A DNA stretch of 64,000 nucleotides from Glycine soja (GCF_004193775.1 NC_041019.1:48645928-48709927); one strand, 5' to 3'; shown: positions 24,580 through 38,387, counted from the first letter of the stretch. Numbers and translations are program-made. Notes: generated by a model not told the origin, from the sequence alone.

Positions 24580-24806
24580 GAGTAATGCTAATAATATATC
24601 CTAACATATTTTTTAAAAAAAATTCTAAAAAAAATATTTTTTAAATTTAGTTTTTATTATTAACTGAAGTTTACTTAAAATTATATTTTTTGGTCTCATC
24701 ATTTATTTATGAGTTTATATTTTGAATTTATAATTATTAGTAAATTTTAGCTAATAATAAAGTTGTTAGAATAGTATATTGAAAAATATGCTATTTAGCA
24801 CTCCTC
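24580..24806. mobile_element. Candidate MITE
   Basis: The ends GAGTAATGCTAATA (24580) and GCTATTTAGCACTCCTC (ending 24806) are imperfect inverted repeats; TTTAT occurs directly outside each end. The interior is AT-rich and non-coding. The low-complexity flank makes the target duplication weak evidence. Confidence 0.4.
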
Positions 24807-25519
24807 TTTATCTATTTATTTTCTATTTTATTAGAAGTTAATACGAATTGGATCGAGTTTATTTTCATGATAAAAAGAAAAGTAGTCAGATCAATATGTT
24901 TATTTTATAGCCATTAATTAACTCAACCTGCAGATCTATGTCATTGTCAGGTCATCCGGTTAGATATTTAAAGAATACATAAAATAAAAATAAAAATTGA
25001 AACAAGTACACTGAAAAGATAAAAGAAAAAATTAAAAATTCTAAAAATTACGAAAAATAGATATTTTGTAATTGTTAGTTAAACTTATAAATAATAAATA
25101 AAATAAAATATTAAAGGTAATTAAATATTTTGATATTGATGGATTAGGTAGAGTGAAAAAAATTTAAACGCGATAAGTAACCTAGGTACTTCGAGTACTT
25201 TATCTATTTTTAAACATATTCAATTCGTTAATCCAACCTAATCCAATATTTTTAGCATGAGTTCCATGAACCAACCCAAGTTACCCAAATACATGATCAC
25301 CTTTATGTGTTAAGAATTTAATATTGTTGCATTTTCATTACAAGTGTTTGATTTGAATTCGGGATTGTACAAAACTTATTAAAATTTGAACAAAAAACAA
25401 TATAGAGTAAGTTTATTACAGATTATAAAAAAGTGATTATTTTTTTTTATCATGTAAAAATAATTTATGTAATATACTCCTCGATGCATTAGTTAATTTA
25501 GAACACTTATTATCCTCGA
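24807..25519. other. AT-rich intergenic DNA
   Basis: No gene, RNA or clear transposon recognised. Confidence 0.5.
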
Positions 25520-26054
25520 TGAAAATATTTTTGACTTAATATATATAATTAAAATAATTGTTTTTAGACGTAAGAGTCGAAGAAACTTATCCTAATCAAG
25601 TAATTGAATTATATATCTTCTTGATATTAAAATAAGGTTTAAATAACATTTTTAGTACTTTTTTTTGTTATCTTAATTCTCTTTGTCTATTCTAATTCTA
25701 ATCTCTACAATTCTATTTTTCTTTTCATTTTAGTATTTATCTTTGTTCAGTGATGTTGAAAATCATAGTCAAAATTAGAATTATGTCTAAAAATTATAAT
25801 TTAAAATTTAGCTAAGAATATTGAATATTTCACCTCTGGGACACATAAATAATCAAAACGTAAAACTATAATTGGATGCTGTATTAGAATTAATGTTACT
25901 TACTTAATTATTTAGACAATTGATTCAAATTTATTAAAATATAATTAATAGCATTATTTTCAAATATTTGTGTAAAACATAGCGCAGTCAACAATTTTAA
26001 TTGATTGAGAAAAAATATTAATAAATTAGCAGTAGTCTTTTATAAAATGGTTTA
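25520..26054 (+). repeat. Source segment of the copy at 62924-63460
   Basis: This non-coding AT-rich stretch recurs almost unchanged at 62924-63460 in the same orientation, directly after the copied DTX44 fragment. Only scattered substitutions and one 4 bp gap are seen by eye. It contains no reading frame or RNA that I recognise. Confidence 0.85.
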
Positions 26055-27679
26055 AATTTTTAAAAACAAATCCTCGTGATGCATGTACGTACATCATTTT
26101 AGCCAAAAACCCACCATATACATGATATCAGTTTACGAAGGAATTGGATCCTACGGTTGGAAAATGAATGAATGAATGAATGACGCGTTCAACCATGCAC
26201 CGAATTAGATAAGGTGCATATCTGTGTATCCAATATTTGTTTTTACAATTTATTTAATGAAAAATTAGTATTGACGGTTGAGATTAAAATGGTACTATAC
26301 ATAAATAAAAATTCAAAATGCCAACAACTTTGTTCCTAGTTTTTCTCGTCCAACTTTCTTCACATATGATAATGTGTAAGGTTTAGATAGGGTCTTATAG
26401 CATCTGTCTTTATTTTTGTGTTCACAAATAATACATATGCATGTGGGTAGCAATTAATTTTAGACTTTATTTTTATATCCACTAGATATCTATATACTGT
26501 ATTAGATATGTGATTTGAATTTTATTTATGTAAAAAGTTAATAATAATAAATAAAAAATTAATTAAAATAATTATTACAAATATAATAAAAGTTCATTCT
26601 TAAATAATTGGTATATAACACACACACACAAAAGCAAATGTATGGATATATGCCTATCCCATACCTAATTCCAATATTACATATAATTATCCATCTTATA
26701 AATATTTTTATCAATACTTATAAGATCTGGATATATTTTATGATCCCTAATTACCTTCACCATCTTACCAAATAGTATCGGCACCATCTCACCTCTATCC
26801 CACCAAACCACACAAGGGAAGACACAAGGTAAAGTCAAATATGAGGACTAAAAATAAAAAATGTCTAGTTAATAACTAATATTAGATAATATTAATTTAA
26901 TATCTTCATGATACTACCGTTACTTGTAAGAGATTTTACTATTAATGTCACAAGATTGATAATTATATACAGACATTCATTTACTTTTAGATATTTGTAA
27001 TGCAAAGTTAATTATCTCTTTAGACATTTAAATAATTATGTAATAGTACTATTAACCAATAATATCAGAAGCACAAATTAATAACTATGTACAATTACAT
27101 TTATTTACTTTTTTCACTTATAAAAGAATTAATTATATTTACACACGTAAATAAATATGTGTGACAAGTCAACCTTGCATGCATGGAAAATTCCAACCAT
27201 ATGTTAATCATACTCGGAGAAACTTGTCCTCCAAGGTGTTTTGTAGAATCAGTACAAATCAATTACATCTTTTATGAAACTTGAACAGCGGATCCATCCT
27301 TTGTACGGAGTAAAGTCTTCTAACCCATACAAGTAAAATGTGTGTGTGTATGTTTTTGTTTTCTTCTAAACCACATGTCTCTTTTCAGGTTTAATGAGAA
27401 TTCAGGTTCAAATTTGATTTCCATAATTTTTTTTATGGAAATACTTATTCCATGCTTTTTTTTGAGAAATACTTATGATTAATTTGAGTTATTAGGTTAT
27501 AAATTTCATTATAATAGGATATATTATATTATTTAATTATTAATGTCTACAACTTTTCTCTTTTTCTCTTTCCTTTCTCATTCTCTCTAGTTCCAAGCTT
27601 AACCATAAGGTGAAGTCCCTGTTCTCCATGTTCTTGTTATATCACATAATTCTTTTCATCAACTCAATAGGTGTGGGTC
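26055..27679. other. AT-rich intergenic DNA
   Basis: Holds a short (GAAT)n tract near 26,166-26,183 and no recognisable gene. Confidence 0.5.
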
Positions 27680-30600
27680 TGTTAAACTCAGAAAAGGTTA
27701 GGCCAAAAACTGTTGCTCCTCATGGAGATTTCTCATATAAATACACTTTAATTACAATCTGTCAAGCTGATTTTCAGCTCAATAAATAGCTAAACTGCCA
27801 TATACGCAATTACAACTAATTATCTTGATTTTCAGCCCAATAAATAACTAAACTGCCATATATACAATTATAGCTAATTATCCTAATTAAGAGAGTAATT
27901 GTTACAAATAAATGTGCAATCCCATACAATTTGCTGTGACATTTAATTCTGTGCTGTGACATTTAATTCTGTTGACATCCCCCCTCAAATTGATGCCCGG
28001 AAATCGACCAACATCAATTTGCTAAGTAGAAAATTATGTCGCTGACGTGTTAATGTTTTAGTGAAAATGTCAGCTATTTGAATGGAAGTTGAGATGTGTG
28101 GTAGACTGATGACTCTTCGATCATAGGCATCGCGAATAGAGTGACAGTCAACCTCAATATGTTTAGTCCGTTCATGGTAAACTGGATTTGCTGCAATCTG
28201 TATGGCACTGGTGTTGTCAGCATGCAACGAAGTTGGTTGTGCTTGAGAGAATCCAAGCTCTGTGAGGAGACCACGCAGCCATATTATTTCAAAACAAGCG
28301 ACAGACATCACGCGATATTCTGCTTCAGTGGAGGACTTTCAAACTGAATCTTGTTTCTTACATTTCCATGAAATAGGAGCATTCCCTAGGAACATACACC
28401 ATCCAGTAGTAGATTTTCTTGTGTCTGGACAACCAGCCCAATCAACATCATTGTATGCTTGGAGTTGTATGGGGGAATTAGCAGGAAAAAACAAACCATG
28501 TTTTGGGGTGCCAAGGAGGTATCTAATGATTTGTTTTACTGCTGAAAGATGCAAATGCCTCGGAGATTGCATGAACTTACTCATGGTGTGGACAACAAAA
28601 GAAATATTTGGGCGAGTGATAGTTAGATAGATGAGACTTCCCACGAGCTTGCGATAGTGAGTGGGATCATCAAGAAGTTCACCTTCATCTCTCCGATATT
28701 TAACATTAACTTCCATGGGAGTGCCAACAGGGGTGGCATTTGGGAGTCCAGCTAGTTGAACCAAGTCTTGAATATACTTGTGTTGACATAGAGAAATGCC
28801 TTGGTGATGATAATGCACCTCTAAACCCAAGAAATAAGTGAGATGGCCTAAGTCTTTCATCTGAAAGGTTGAATGCAACTGATTTTTTATTCTAGAAACA
28901 TCATCTTGATCTGAACCAGTGACCACAATGTCATCCACATAAACAAGAAGCACCACGATGCCTTTAGGAGTCCTTTGTAGGAAAAGAGAGGGATCATACT
29001 GACTTTGAGTGAATTCAAAAACAAGTAGTGTCGAGTGAAACTTTTCAAACCATACTCTTGGCGCCTGTTTTAATCCATATAAAGAGCGTTTCAGTTTGCA
29101 AACAATATTAGGTGAAGGGGTAGGCATACCATTAAGAAGCTTGATGTAAACTTCCTCCTTAAGGTCACCGTGAAGGAATGCGTTTTTGACATCCATTTGA
29201 TGTAGTGGCCAAGATTGTGAGGCAGCAAGAGCAAGAATAGTGTGCACAGTTGTCATCTTGGCGACCGGTGCAAAAGTCTCATCATAGTCCAGTCCATATT
29301 GTTGCTTATTTCCAAGCACAACTAAACGAGCTTTGTAACGATCTATGGATCCATCCGAACACAACTTTATAGAGAACACAAACTTGCTACTTAAAGGCTT
29401 AACAGATGTGGGACACGGGACTATATCCCATGTTTGATTTTCTTCCAATGCTAGAAGTTCAGTTTCAATAGCTTTCTGCCAACAAGCATTCTTTATGGCC
29501 TGACTATAAGAGGAAGGGATAGGAATAGAGGATAATGAGGCTGTCATGGAATGGATATACCTGTCTGGGGGCTTAATAATGCGTGAGCTACATCTTGGAG
29601 GAGCTGGTTCTGGTTCTTCTACTGGATCAGCAGCCAAAGAATTATCTCGAGGGGGCTCTTGAGGTTCTGTCTGTTGATTTTGGTTTGCAGTGCTGCATCT
29701 GCTGTAGGTCAAGAGAGGTTTAGGAGATGGTTCTCCTGCATGAGAGTTAGAAAACAATGGCAAAATAGAAATTGGAGGAGAGGTAAGGTCAGGATGTGAT
29801 GCAAAAAAGTATACATTTTCTTGGAAAATGACATTTCTAGATACTCGAATCCTACGGATGGTAGGATCATAACATAGAAAGCCCTTTTGATGAGGAGAAT
29901 ATCCAAGAAAGGCACATTCAACAGATTGTGCAGTGAGCTTGGTGCGTTCTCTTGGAGGAAGATGGACATAACACACACAACCAAAGATACGAAGATTTGA
30001 GTAATTGGGTGGATGACCATATAACCGATTGAAAGGGGATTCATTACCTATTGATGGAGATGGCAATCGGTTGATAAGATGAACTGCAGTGGAAAGGGCT
30101 TCACACCAAAAACGTGATGGCACATGAGACTCCAGCAAAAGGGTGCGGACAACATCAAGCAAATGGCGATTTTTTCTTTCCGCTACCCCATTTTGTTGTG
30201 GAGTTGAGGGGCATGACCTTTGGGATACAATGCCATTGGATTGCAAGAAGTCCTGAAATGAGTGTGACATGTATTCTCCCCCATTATCATAGCGAAAGAT
30301 TTTTATTTTTGACGAAAATTGGATCTGAACAAAAGCATGGAAAAATTTGAAAGTGGAAAAGACTTCATCTTTTGATCGCAGAAAATAGACCCAAGTGAAA
30401 CGACTATAATCATCAATAAAAGTTATGAAATATTTATAATGAGCATGAGATATAACCGGTGCCACCCCCCAAACATCATTGTGGATGATTTCAAAAGGTT
30501 GTGTTACATTAGATTGATGTGTTGAAAAAGGCAGAATTTTACTTTTACCAAGTTTACAAGGAATACAATCAAAGTGAACAGCATTGAGAGATGAATTGTG

Positions 30601-32492
30601 TTTATTTCCAAGATAATTAGATTTGAGCAAGTCATGAAGTACATTTGCGTTTGGATGTCCAAGACGCTTATGCCACACTTGGTAATCAACAATAGCAGAA
30701 TTACAAGAAACTAAAGGCAAAGAAAGACTGGAAGGCAATGAGAATTGGATTGGGAAAAGGCGTCCAACTTTAGGCCCTTTCGCGATTATCTTCCCAGAGT
30801 GTTGATCCTGCACAAGACAACCAGACTGTGAGAATTGTACTTGACAATCATTGTCAACTAATTGACCAATTGAAATGAGATTACTAGTGAGACCAGGAGA
30901 AACAAAAACATTGGTTAGAGATGGAGAAATATCACCAGTGGCTGTGATAGGCAAAGGATTTCCATCAGCGGTGTGTATCTTGAGGTCTCCAAGATATTTT
31001 TTTATATTAGTAAGAAATTGAGCATTGTTGGTCATGTGGTTGGAAGCCCCCGAATCAAAATACCAAGGGGAAGAGGATTTACCTGAGAATCCTACAGCAG
31101 AGAATGTTGAAATGATCATTTGTTGAACCATTTCAGGGGTCATAGTCAGAGCAAGATCAGGAGCTTGTTGCTGAACAGGTGCTGGATTTACTGAATTATT
31201 AGGAACAGATGAATCAACTGAGGCTGTAAAAGCTGTGACATTTCGCTTGGGTGGCCTTATGGGGCATTCTTTAATAATATGTCCATCCTTTTTGCAGTAG
31301 TTGCAGAATTTGTTCGGACAGTTAGAAGCATAATGTCCAAATTGCTTGCAACAGAAACATTGAACAGTACGCATGTCATGGCTTTTGGGTTTTCCTCGGG
31401 CCACATATGCCACTGGAACAATAGCGGATTTGTGATCTTCAATGATGGACTGTGTAAGGAGGCGTTGTTCTTCACGCAACAGAGCATTAAAACATGCATC
31501 CAGTGATGGTACAGGATTTCTATGCATAAGGTTGGACCGAATACCTTCAAAATCAGATCTCAATTTCATAAGAAATTGATCGCGTTTAGTAGTTTCATGA
31601 ATTGTTTGGACTAAATTAAGGCCTTCAGAAGGCAAGTTCGCATAAACTATATCAGTGTATTTAGCCCAAAGATTCATGAATTGAGAGTAAAAATCAGAGA
31701 TGGAGAGACTATCCTGTTTAAAGGTAGCGATGTCGTGTTCAAGCTGAAACCTTCGAGCTTCATTGTTCTGACTATAAACTTTCTTCAAGTAATTCCACAT
31801 TGTGGCTGCTGTCTTGTAAGGCCGAAGATTCAGGACAATGTTGGGATCGACAGAGCCTAGGATCCAGGCCATGACTTGAGCATCTTTGACTGTCCATTTG
31901 GCGTGTTCAACCTTAGTTGTGTCTTTGTCAGGGACGGGAGAGCTGCCGTCAACATGACCCATAAGTCTTTTCCTGTGACAAAGATCTGGAATTGGAATGC
32001 CCAAGCTGAGTAGTTTTTGCCATTAAGACGAACCAAGAGAACATCATACTTTTCGGTAGACATGGAACAAGGGATGGTAATCTGAACTGGGAAAGAAATG
32101 ACCAAGAAACAGAAAAAAACAAGGACTTGGAGAGAACTGGAACTTGGACGAGGCTGAAAGAACAAGGAAAGAAGTGCAGACTAGGGTCTTGGATCGAAAC
32201 CTAGGCTGATACCATGTTAAACTCAGAAAAGGTTAGGCCAAAAACTGCTGCTCCTCATGGAGATTTCTCATATAAATACACTTTAATTACAATCTGTCGA
32301 CCTGATTTTCAGCCCAATAAATAGCTAAACTGCCATATACACAATTACAGCTAAGTATCCTGATTTTCAGCCCAATAAATAGCTAAACTGCCACATATGC
32401 AATTAAAGCTAATTATCCTAATTAAGAGAGTAATTGTTACAAATAAATGTGCAATCCTATACCATTTGCTGTGACATTTAATTTCGTTGACA
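27680..32492 (-). mobile_element. Nearly complete LTR/Copia retrotransposon
   Basis: LTRs of 298 bp (27680-27977) and 278 bp (32215-32492) begin TGTTAAACTC and end GTTGACA; on the minus strand the PBS-like TGGTATCAGCC abuts the 5' LTR (about 32204-32214). GGTC lies outside each end within GGGTC/AGGTC, consistent with a worn 5 bp target duplication. The left LTR has an extra internal duplication of CTGTGACATTTAATT. Length is 4.8 kb. The LTRs differ at several sites, so the insertion is not brand new. Confidence 0.93.
27985..32063 (-). pseudogene. Copia gag-pol polyprotein with one frameshift and one stop
   Basis: From the start at 32063 the frame encodes Gag (UBN2-like, LNGKNYSAW). A one-base loss near 31,960-31,965 shifts the frame, after which it runs open to 28339. 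Visible order: two CCHC zinc knuckles, aspartic protease (DSGASNHM), gag-pre-integrase with HHCC, integrase core (HNDVWG ... NGGEY ... NGVAERKNR), reverse transcriptase (VKNAFLHG, YVDD) and RNase H. A TGA (28339-28341) interrupts RNase H just before the STEAEY block, and the rest continues in frame to 27985. The Asp-Ala-Asp-Trp region of RNase H reads DVDW. Autonomous activity is unlikely. Confidence 0.9.
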
Positions 32493-33656
32493 AGGTCTAT
32501 GTTTGTTTCTATTGTTTTTTTTTGTCCTTGTATTATGGTTCACGTCTGCTTTCTAATCCGGTGAACTAAAAATTAATCCTGTAATGATAGTCATTAGTCC
32601 AAAAAAATTGTGTAAAATTTTACATGCACACGTGAGAATTGAATATAAATTCTTCCGCCAAATAAATTATTCTCACACGTATAAACGGGACAGGTTGATT
32701 TTGAGGCTTCTTTTTATTTATTTATCTTTATCAGTTTTTTTTTTCATGGCTCAAAAGAATATGTTCCTAATTTGTGACATGTCAAAAAAATAATGTGAAT
32801 GCGTGACATGCGATTGTTGTTACATACAGTCGCAGAAGTTTGTGTTGTGTGTGTAACCACTGTGCAATTTGGATGAAGTTAAACGGTTGTATCTGGAGAA
32901 GTTCTTTGTTTTTTGGCTGTTATTAAAAGTTTGACTATCATGCTCGGTCAATTAGTGAGGCTACGAGATTGATATGAAAAATGCCCGTTTATCACTGTAT
33001 ATGCATGCATGAACTTTATAGATATAATATTTTTTTGGTTATGTATAACACCTTTGATCTGACTTAAGTATGTTTAATTTGCATCATTACGTGCGTCATT
33101 TTAAATTTGTATGGGCATTACTGTTACTGAGAATTGCTTGAATCCAGTGACAAATCACAGATGAGCACGAGCTTTAATTTTTTTAAAAGTAAAAAAAAAA
33201 AAAAATGCTCTGAAGATGAATTATTAACTGGAATTTCAAGTCATGATTACTTCTATTCTGGTAAAGGATCATTAAAATGATATATCATTGTCTATGCTTC
33301 CCCTTGCCCTCATACCAGAACTGTTTGCTTTTTGATTGTATAACATTATTTGAAGTTTTCTAAAATAGGTATAAAAAAAAAGGAAGTTTAATAGGAACGC
33401 ATTATTAGTGTAAAAGTTTTTATAGTATCAACCAATTAAAAATCTTCTTTACTATAACTTTTAAGATAATTATCAAAATCAATAAATTTATTATTTGTGA
33501 TTCAGCAACAGTGATTCTCGGCAAACAAGTACATATGCTATTTTCTCAAAACAAAATAATTCTCCCAACAATATAATGAATATTAGAGAAATATCCAATC
33601 ATTTAACTTGTGTTTTATGTTGAAAATCAGAACTGCTTAAGCCGTACTATCAACAC
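32493..33656. other. Intergenic DNA upstream of MPC1
   Basis: No gene is recognised here; the right end presumably holds the MPC1 promoter and leader. An intron in the leader is possible but not supported by a clear signal. Confidence 0.5.
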
Positions 33657-34128
33657 ATGGCTTCCAATTTCCAAGCATTCTTGAACAACCCAGTTGGTCC
33701 AAAAACAACACATTTTTGGGGACCTATTGCCAATTGGGGATTTGTTGCTGCTGTAAGTTACATTCCTTTTATTCCCTCTTATAATATATAGTTCTTTAAG
33801 CATTAATTTGGATATGATACATGCTAGCATTCTGCTCTCATATGATTAAATTGTGTCATGTGTTTGCTTTCAGGGTTTGATGGACATGATGAAAAAACCT
33901 CCCAAAATGATCTCTGGCAACATGACAGCAGGTTGAAAATATGTATCTGTTCTCAAGGGAACTTGGAATGTTCTTAGCAATAGTATACACTAGGTATTCA
34001 TCATGTCTTGTCTTTGTGTTGGTTCTGAAGCGATGTGCGTCTATTCAGCATTGTTCATGAGATTTGCATGGATGGTTCAACCGCGAAACTATCTGCTTCT
34101 TTCTTGCAATGCATCCAATGAAACTTAA
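33657..34128 (+). CDS. MPC1: Mitochondrial pyruvate carrier 1-like, short C-terminus (3 exons)
   Basis: Exons 33657-33752, 33874-33931 and 34031-34128 join in frame (phases 0 and 1, all GT-AG) to give about 83 residues. The text is clearly plant MPC1: [53 protein letters not shown] and [19 protein letters not shown]1 pairs with another MPC subunit in the inner mitochondrial membrane to import pyruvate. Two or three hydrophobic helices are covered. The frame stops right after ASNET, where the family usually continues with about 20 more residues (VQLYQ-type). The bases after the stop resemble a degraded form of that tail and contain further stops. It may be a functional short version or a recent pseudogene; the intact splice sites favour the former. 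Confidence 0.7.
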
Positions 34129-35876
34129 CCACTCTGATTCCCATAGTTGCATGTTTCTTTCAATTGCTACACTATGAATTCTGCTTTTCAATTTTCATCA
34201 TGTCTAAGCATGAATTGATGGATTTTTGTTTTGTTTTGAATAGGTACCCTGCAATCATTTCAATGTTAAACAAGAGAGTCCAAGATTGTTGATTCCGAAA
34301 CTCCTTCATTTGCCATATGATTGGATGATTTGTCTTGTGATTGTGATGAAAAAGACTCAAGCAATCCTTCAAAACCCCAATACGTGAACTATTAGAGTGG
34401 AGTTCATCTTCATTTGTAAGTGTCACTTAGATTATCATAGCCAAACCCATACCTGATAGCAAAACAACAACTGTAACAACTGCACTCAGGATGGACTAAA
34501 ACACAGTCCGTGTCTTCAAACGTTTTTCCACAACACGTTTGCTTTATAATCGATTAGATAACTCAGATATTTTTATTCGTGATATTGATCCAATTTGATG
34601 TCAAATCCAGCCATCAAGCAGACTCACCCATTGTAAGCTCCGAGAAACCCCAAACTGTCATTCAACACTTCCTTCACCTAACTGAGAACTTCATTTAGCG
34701 GCTTTTTCTAAAACACGTGAATGTAAATAAAAAACATCCCCTGGATAAGCTTCACGATCCGAGGCTAAGCTCATGGTCAACCAAGGAAGGATAATAGGTT
34801 CTCCGACAAATATTAGACATGACAGGTAAAGACAAAGACACGAGATTGACTTTTCTGCTGTTCCTTTTGAAGCTGTGTGTTACTCTTCAAAATGATATCA
34901 TTGGACAACAGAGAAGTCAGGTTAGAAAGACATGATTTAGATTCAGACTTAAGAGTCATATTCAGAGGGTCTTGCTGGGACTTTTGGATGATCTTTGAAG
35001 GTGCATTTTCACGAAGGTTGTATTGGATATGAAGGATTGAAATGACTTGCACATGCACTTGAAACGTATAAGAGAATTTCCATCGTAAGTTTACTGATGG
35101 TCTCATGTTCTCTTGCGTCTGCTTAGATTTGCATCCCATCCTGGTTTGCCTAAGCACTTTTTTTTTCTCACGTTGCTTGAGACCTGAAATTCAACGGTGC
35201 ATGCCCGTCACTGACTTTTATCATGAAACTAGAAGATAAATTGAGTAAATTATAATTTTAATTACTTATCTTATCTTTTTGTTTAAATTAAATTTGATTT
35301 TTTATCTATTAAAAAAATCAATTTATTATTATAAAATGTACTTTATGGTGATTTTAAATGGCTAGTAAGCTAAAGACCAAAACAATCCAAATTTAAAAAA
35401 TTAAATGACAAAAATGACTCAAATTCTAAAGTTAAAACATCAAAATAAAACAAATAACTTTTATGCAAAATTTAATCTCAAAATGTAAAACTTTTAATTA
35501 TTTAAGAAAAATTAAACTATTAATATATCTGATGTATTATCCTAATAATATAAAAAAAAAGTCATATTATAATTTTTTAATTATCACTCAGTTACTAACA
35601 AATCCTAAATTTCATATCTAAAATAATTTATAGTTATTAAATAACATTTTTTTGTATGATGTAATGCAGGTTGAATTATAATTTTAATTTTTCTATAATT
35701 TGAATTCACTATTTTGGTTCTTCTATTTTGTAAACAAGACATTTATTTTTCATATTTATTATTTATATAGGTTATTGACATAACACTTATATAACAAGGA
35801 GTAAAATAAAGGAAAAAATTATTAAGAGTTGAAATTATGACTTTTTATTTAAAAACAAAACAATAAAAAAACACTA
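34129..35876. other. Intergenic DNA downstream of MPC1
   Basis: A 114-codon minus-strand open frame (34813-35157) has no recognisable domain, no neighbour-supported splice structure and biased composition, so I do not call it a gene. The remainder is AT-rich. Confidence 0.5.
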
Positions 35877-36264
35877 AGGGAATGTTTGGTGCTCCAAAAT
35901 TTTTTACTTTTCGTTGAATCTTAAAGTGTGAAACTATGATTTTAATGTTTGACATGCAATTAATAAAAAAAGATTGACAACTAACCATGATTTCCGATAA
36001 TCAATTTTAACTAACATTCCTGCAAAAACATTTTCAAGATGGGGGCAAGAATCCAACTTACTCGATTGGAGAGAAATTTTTAGTTTAATCTTTAATTAAT
36101 AAAAAACATATCAAGACTAATCAAACGCATTTTACACATTTTTAGGAATCATGATTGTTAGGAATTAACTTTCTTAAGAATCATGATTGTTAGAAATCGA
36201 CTTCCTTAGAAATCTCTGTTTTCCAAATACGATAAAGTTTATCTCCTATCAAACGTTCTATAAG
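35877..36264. mobile_element. Candidate hAT-like MITE
   Basis: The ends AGGGAATGTTTGGT and ATCAAACGTTCTATAAG form imperfect terminal inverted repeats around a 388 bp non-coding body. Identical ACACTA occurs directly outside both ends (35871-35876 and 36265-36270), consistent with a target duplication. The interior repeats AATCATGATTGTTAG twice (about 36146 and 36178). Confidence 0.5.
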
Positions 36265-37724
36265 ACACTAGTTTTGTTTTGTTAATTTTATAAACACTAG
36301 TTTATATGTATCTTTAGTCAAAAGTTATTAATTTTTTTTAGAATTATAAAAATCTATAAATTAAAATAATATATTTAATATTTAATTTTAAATATATTTT
36401 TTTATTACAAAATTTTATTTAATATAAATTAGTATATATAAAATTTGGTTTTATTTTATTATAATTTTTAAAAAATTACATAAACAAATACATAGATTAT
36501 TTTAAAAAAACTATTTTATGTAATTTATAGAAATTATGTAAATTTAAAATAACATTTAAATAATCTAAAAAAATAAAAATTTATAACTTTTATAATTAAA
36601 AAAAAATGGTATTATTTATATATAAAAAATTAAATTAAATAATTTATATAAATAATTTACATATTAACTTATGTAATTGTCTTGATTTATATAATTGGTA
36701 TTAAAAACTTATTTAATAAATAGTTTTTCATAATTAAAAAAATATTAACATGTAAGTTTCCTAAAATACTTAATATTATAATTTTGTTAATTTATATAAT
36801 TAGAATAAAAATAATTTACATTTTAAAATAAATTTACCTAGTTTTATAATTTGCATATTAATTGATGTAATTATATTGATTTTTATAATTATAGAAAAAA
36901 TAATTTGTATATTAAAATCAATTTTAAAAATAATTTATGTAAGTAATTTATCTATTAATTTATGAAATTTAATTATAAATTGGTAAAAATAAAAAAATAT
37001 ATGTAAACTATTTAAAATATAATGTATAAAATGGTATAAAATAAAATTAAAAAGATTTATATGTTATCATTTTTTATAATTTGAAAAAATTAATAACTCG
37101 ACTAATGATACGTATAAACTAATATTTATAAAGTTAATTAAACAAAACAAGTATTTTAGTAATTTATTATCTTATTTTTAAATAAAAAGATGATGAGTTT
37201 AACTTTTATCAATATCTTAATTTAAAAATAAAAATAAAATAAAATTCAAAATTCAAAATTATAGGAATAACAAATTTACATTTTAACTTTTAATGTACTA
37301 ACACACATGCGTGAAATATCAGAACTAATATATTTTTAATAGTAAAAGTGCATATTGGAGTCCAGCAACTTTATTCAAATTAATATACTTAACTTTTTTA
37401 TACAAAATCATGTAAAAATAGTCAAAACCATTAATCCTTTCTTTCTCTCCTTTTTCTCCCAATGTTTTAACCCATTTACCAATATATTTTATGAAATGTG
37501 GGACCATGCTATCCACTTCAGTATAATATATTCCATTAATTTTCAAAGATTATTATTATATATATAATTATACAATTATTTTAATTTATATTTTATTAAA
37601 TATATTGTCAAATAAATAAAGATATTTTAGAAGAGACATTTTATTGTGGTTGGGCTTGCATCAACTCATTCTTGCTACTGCATGTTGATCTCAGTTATAA
37701 AGTCGTTCGTCAATGATGATGGTC
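36265..37724. other. Extremely AT-rich spacer
   Basis: Dominated by A/T runs and short TAATTTATAT-like words. The opposed small open frames near 37,325-37,567 overlap each other and match nothing that I recognise. Confidence 0.6.
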
Positions 37725-37870
37725 TATTTTCGTAGAACCATGTCTATCGTGAAGTAAATCAGGTTGCGAATATTTTGTCCACGTTTAATTTGGTTTCACC
37801 ATTGATGGGTTCCTCCAGATTTTTTTTTTCTTTCATTCCTCCTTTTATTCTCAATGCTATTGTGTCTGAT
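37725..37870 (+). mobile_element. Possible LINE RNase H relic
   Basis: One frame reads NHVYREVNQVANILSTFNL, resembling the HxxREGNxxADxLA motif at the end of plant L1-type LINE RNase H domains. The surrounding frames are broken. It is a short match, so it could be chance. Confidence 0.35.
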
Positions 37871-37904
37871 TCGCCCTCTTTATATTTTTCTTGTCGATTT
37901 ATAC

Positions 37905-38283
37905 TTTTCTAGATTCTTGACTTAGGAAGAATCAGTTGTTGGATTTGTGAAAATATATCCTTTGCAATGATTAGGAAAGTTTTGTTTATCTCTCCCTTTT
38001 TATGACTAATGGAGTTAATTAAGAATGCCAAAAAAGAATGATTTTGATGTAATTAAGTAAATGAATTATTTAGTTTAACTTGTGATAAAATTGGTTTAAA
38101 AAATAATATTAAAAAGAATTATTTTAAAAAAAGTATGTTAAAAAATTAATTTATGTTTAGAAATGATATTTTAAAATTAATCTTAAAAGAATTATTTTAT
38201 TTAAATTGCATAATAAAACTATTTTTGAAGAATTATTTATGTATAATAGAACTATTTTCGAAGTATTAATATAGGTATATGTT
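37905..38283. repeat. Left arm of a long-range inverted repeat (partner 46341-46690)
   Basis: The segment running from TTCTAGATTCTTGACTTAGG to GAAGTATTAATATAGGTATA recurs in reverse complement at about 46,341-46,690, with several small gaps. The arms are about 350-380 bp and 8.1 kb apart. They flank the EBP1 pseudogene, its Copia insertion and the 44 kb foldback. Non-coding. Confidence 0.75.
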
Positions 38284-38387
38284 TACAAATTTGGTAGGTT
38301 TTGCACCTAAGAGGAGGGAATATGAAAAGAAACAAGAGATCATGTCAAGATTTTTTCTAAAATTTTATCTGAATAAAAAATAACAAG

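Noticed and set aside
34813..35157. 114-codon minus-strand open frame
   Set aside because: No recognisable domain, splice context or conserved feature; likely chance.
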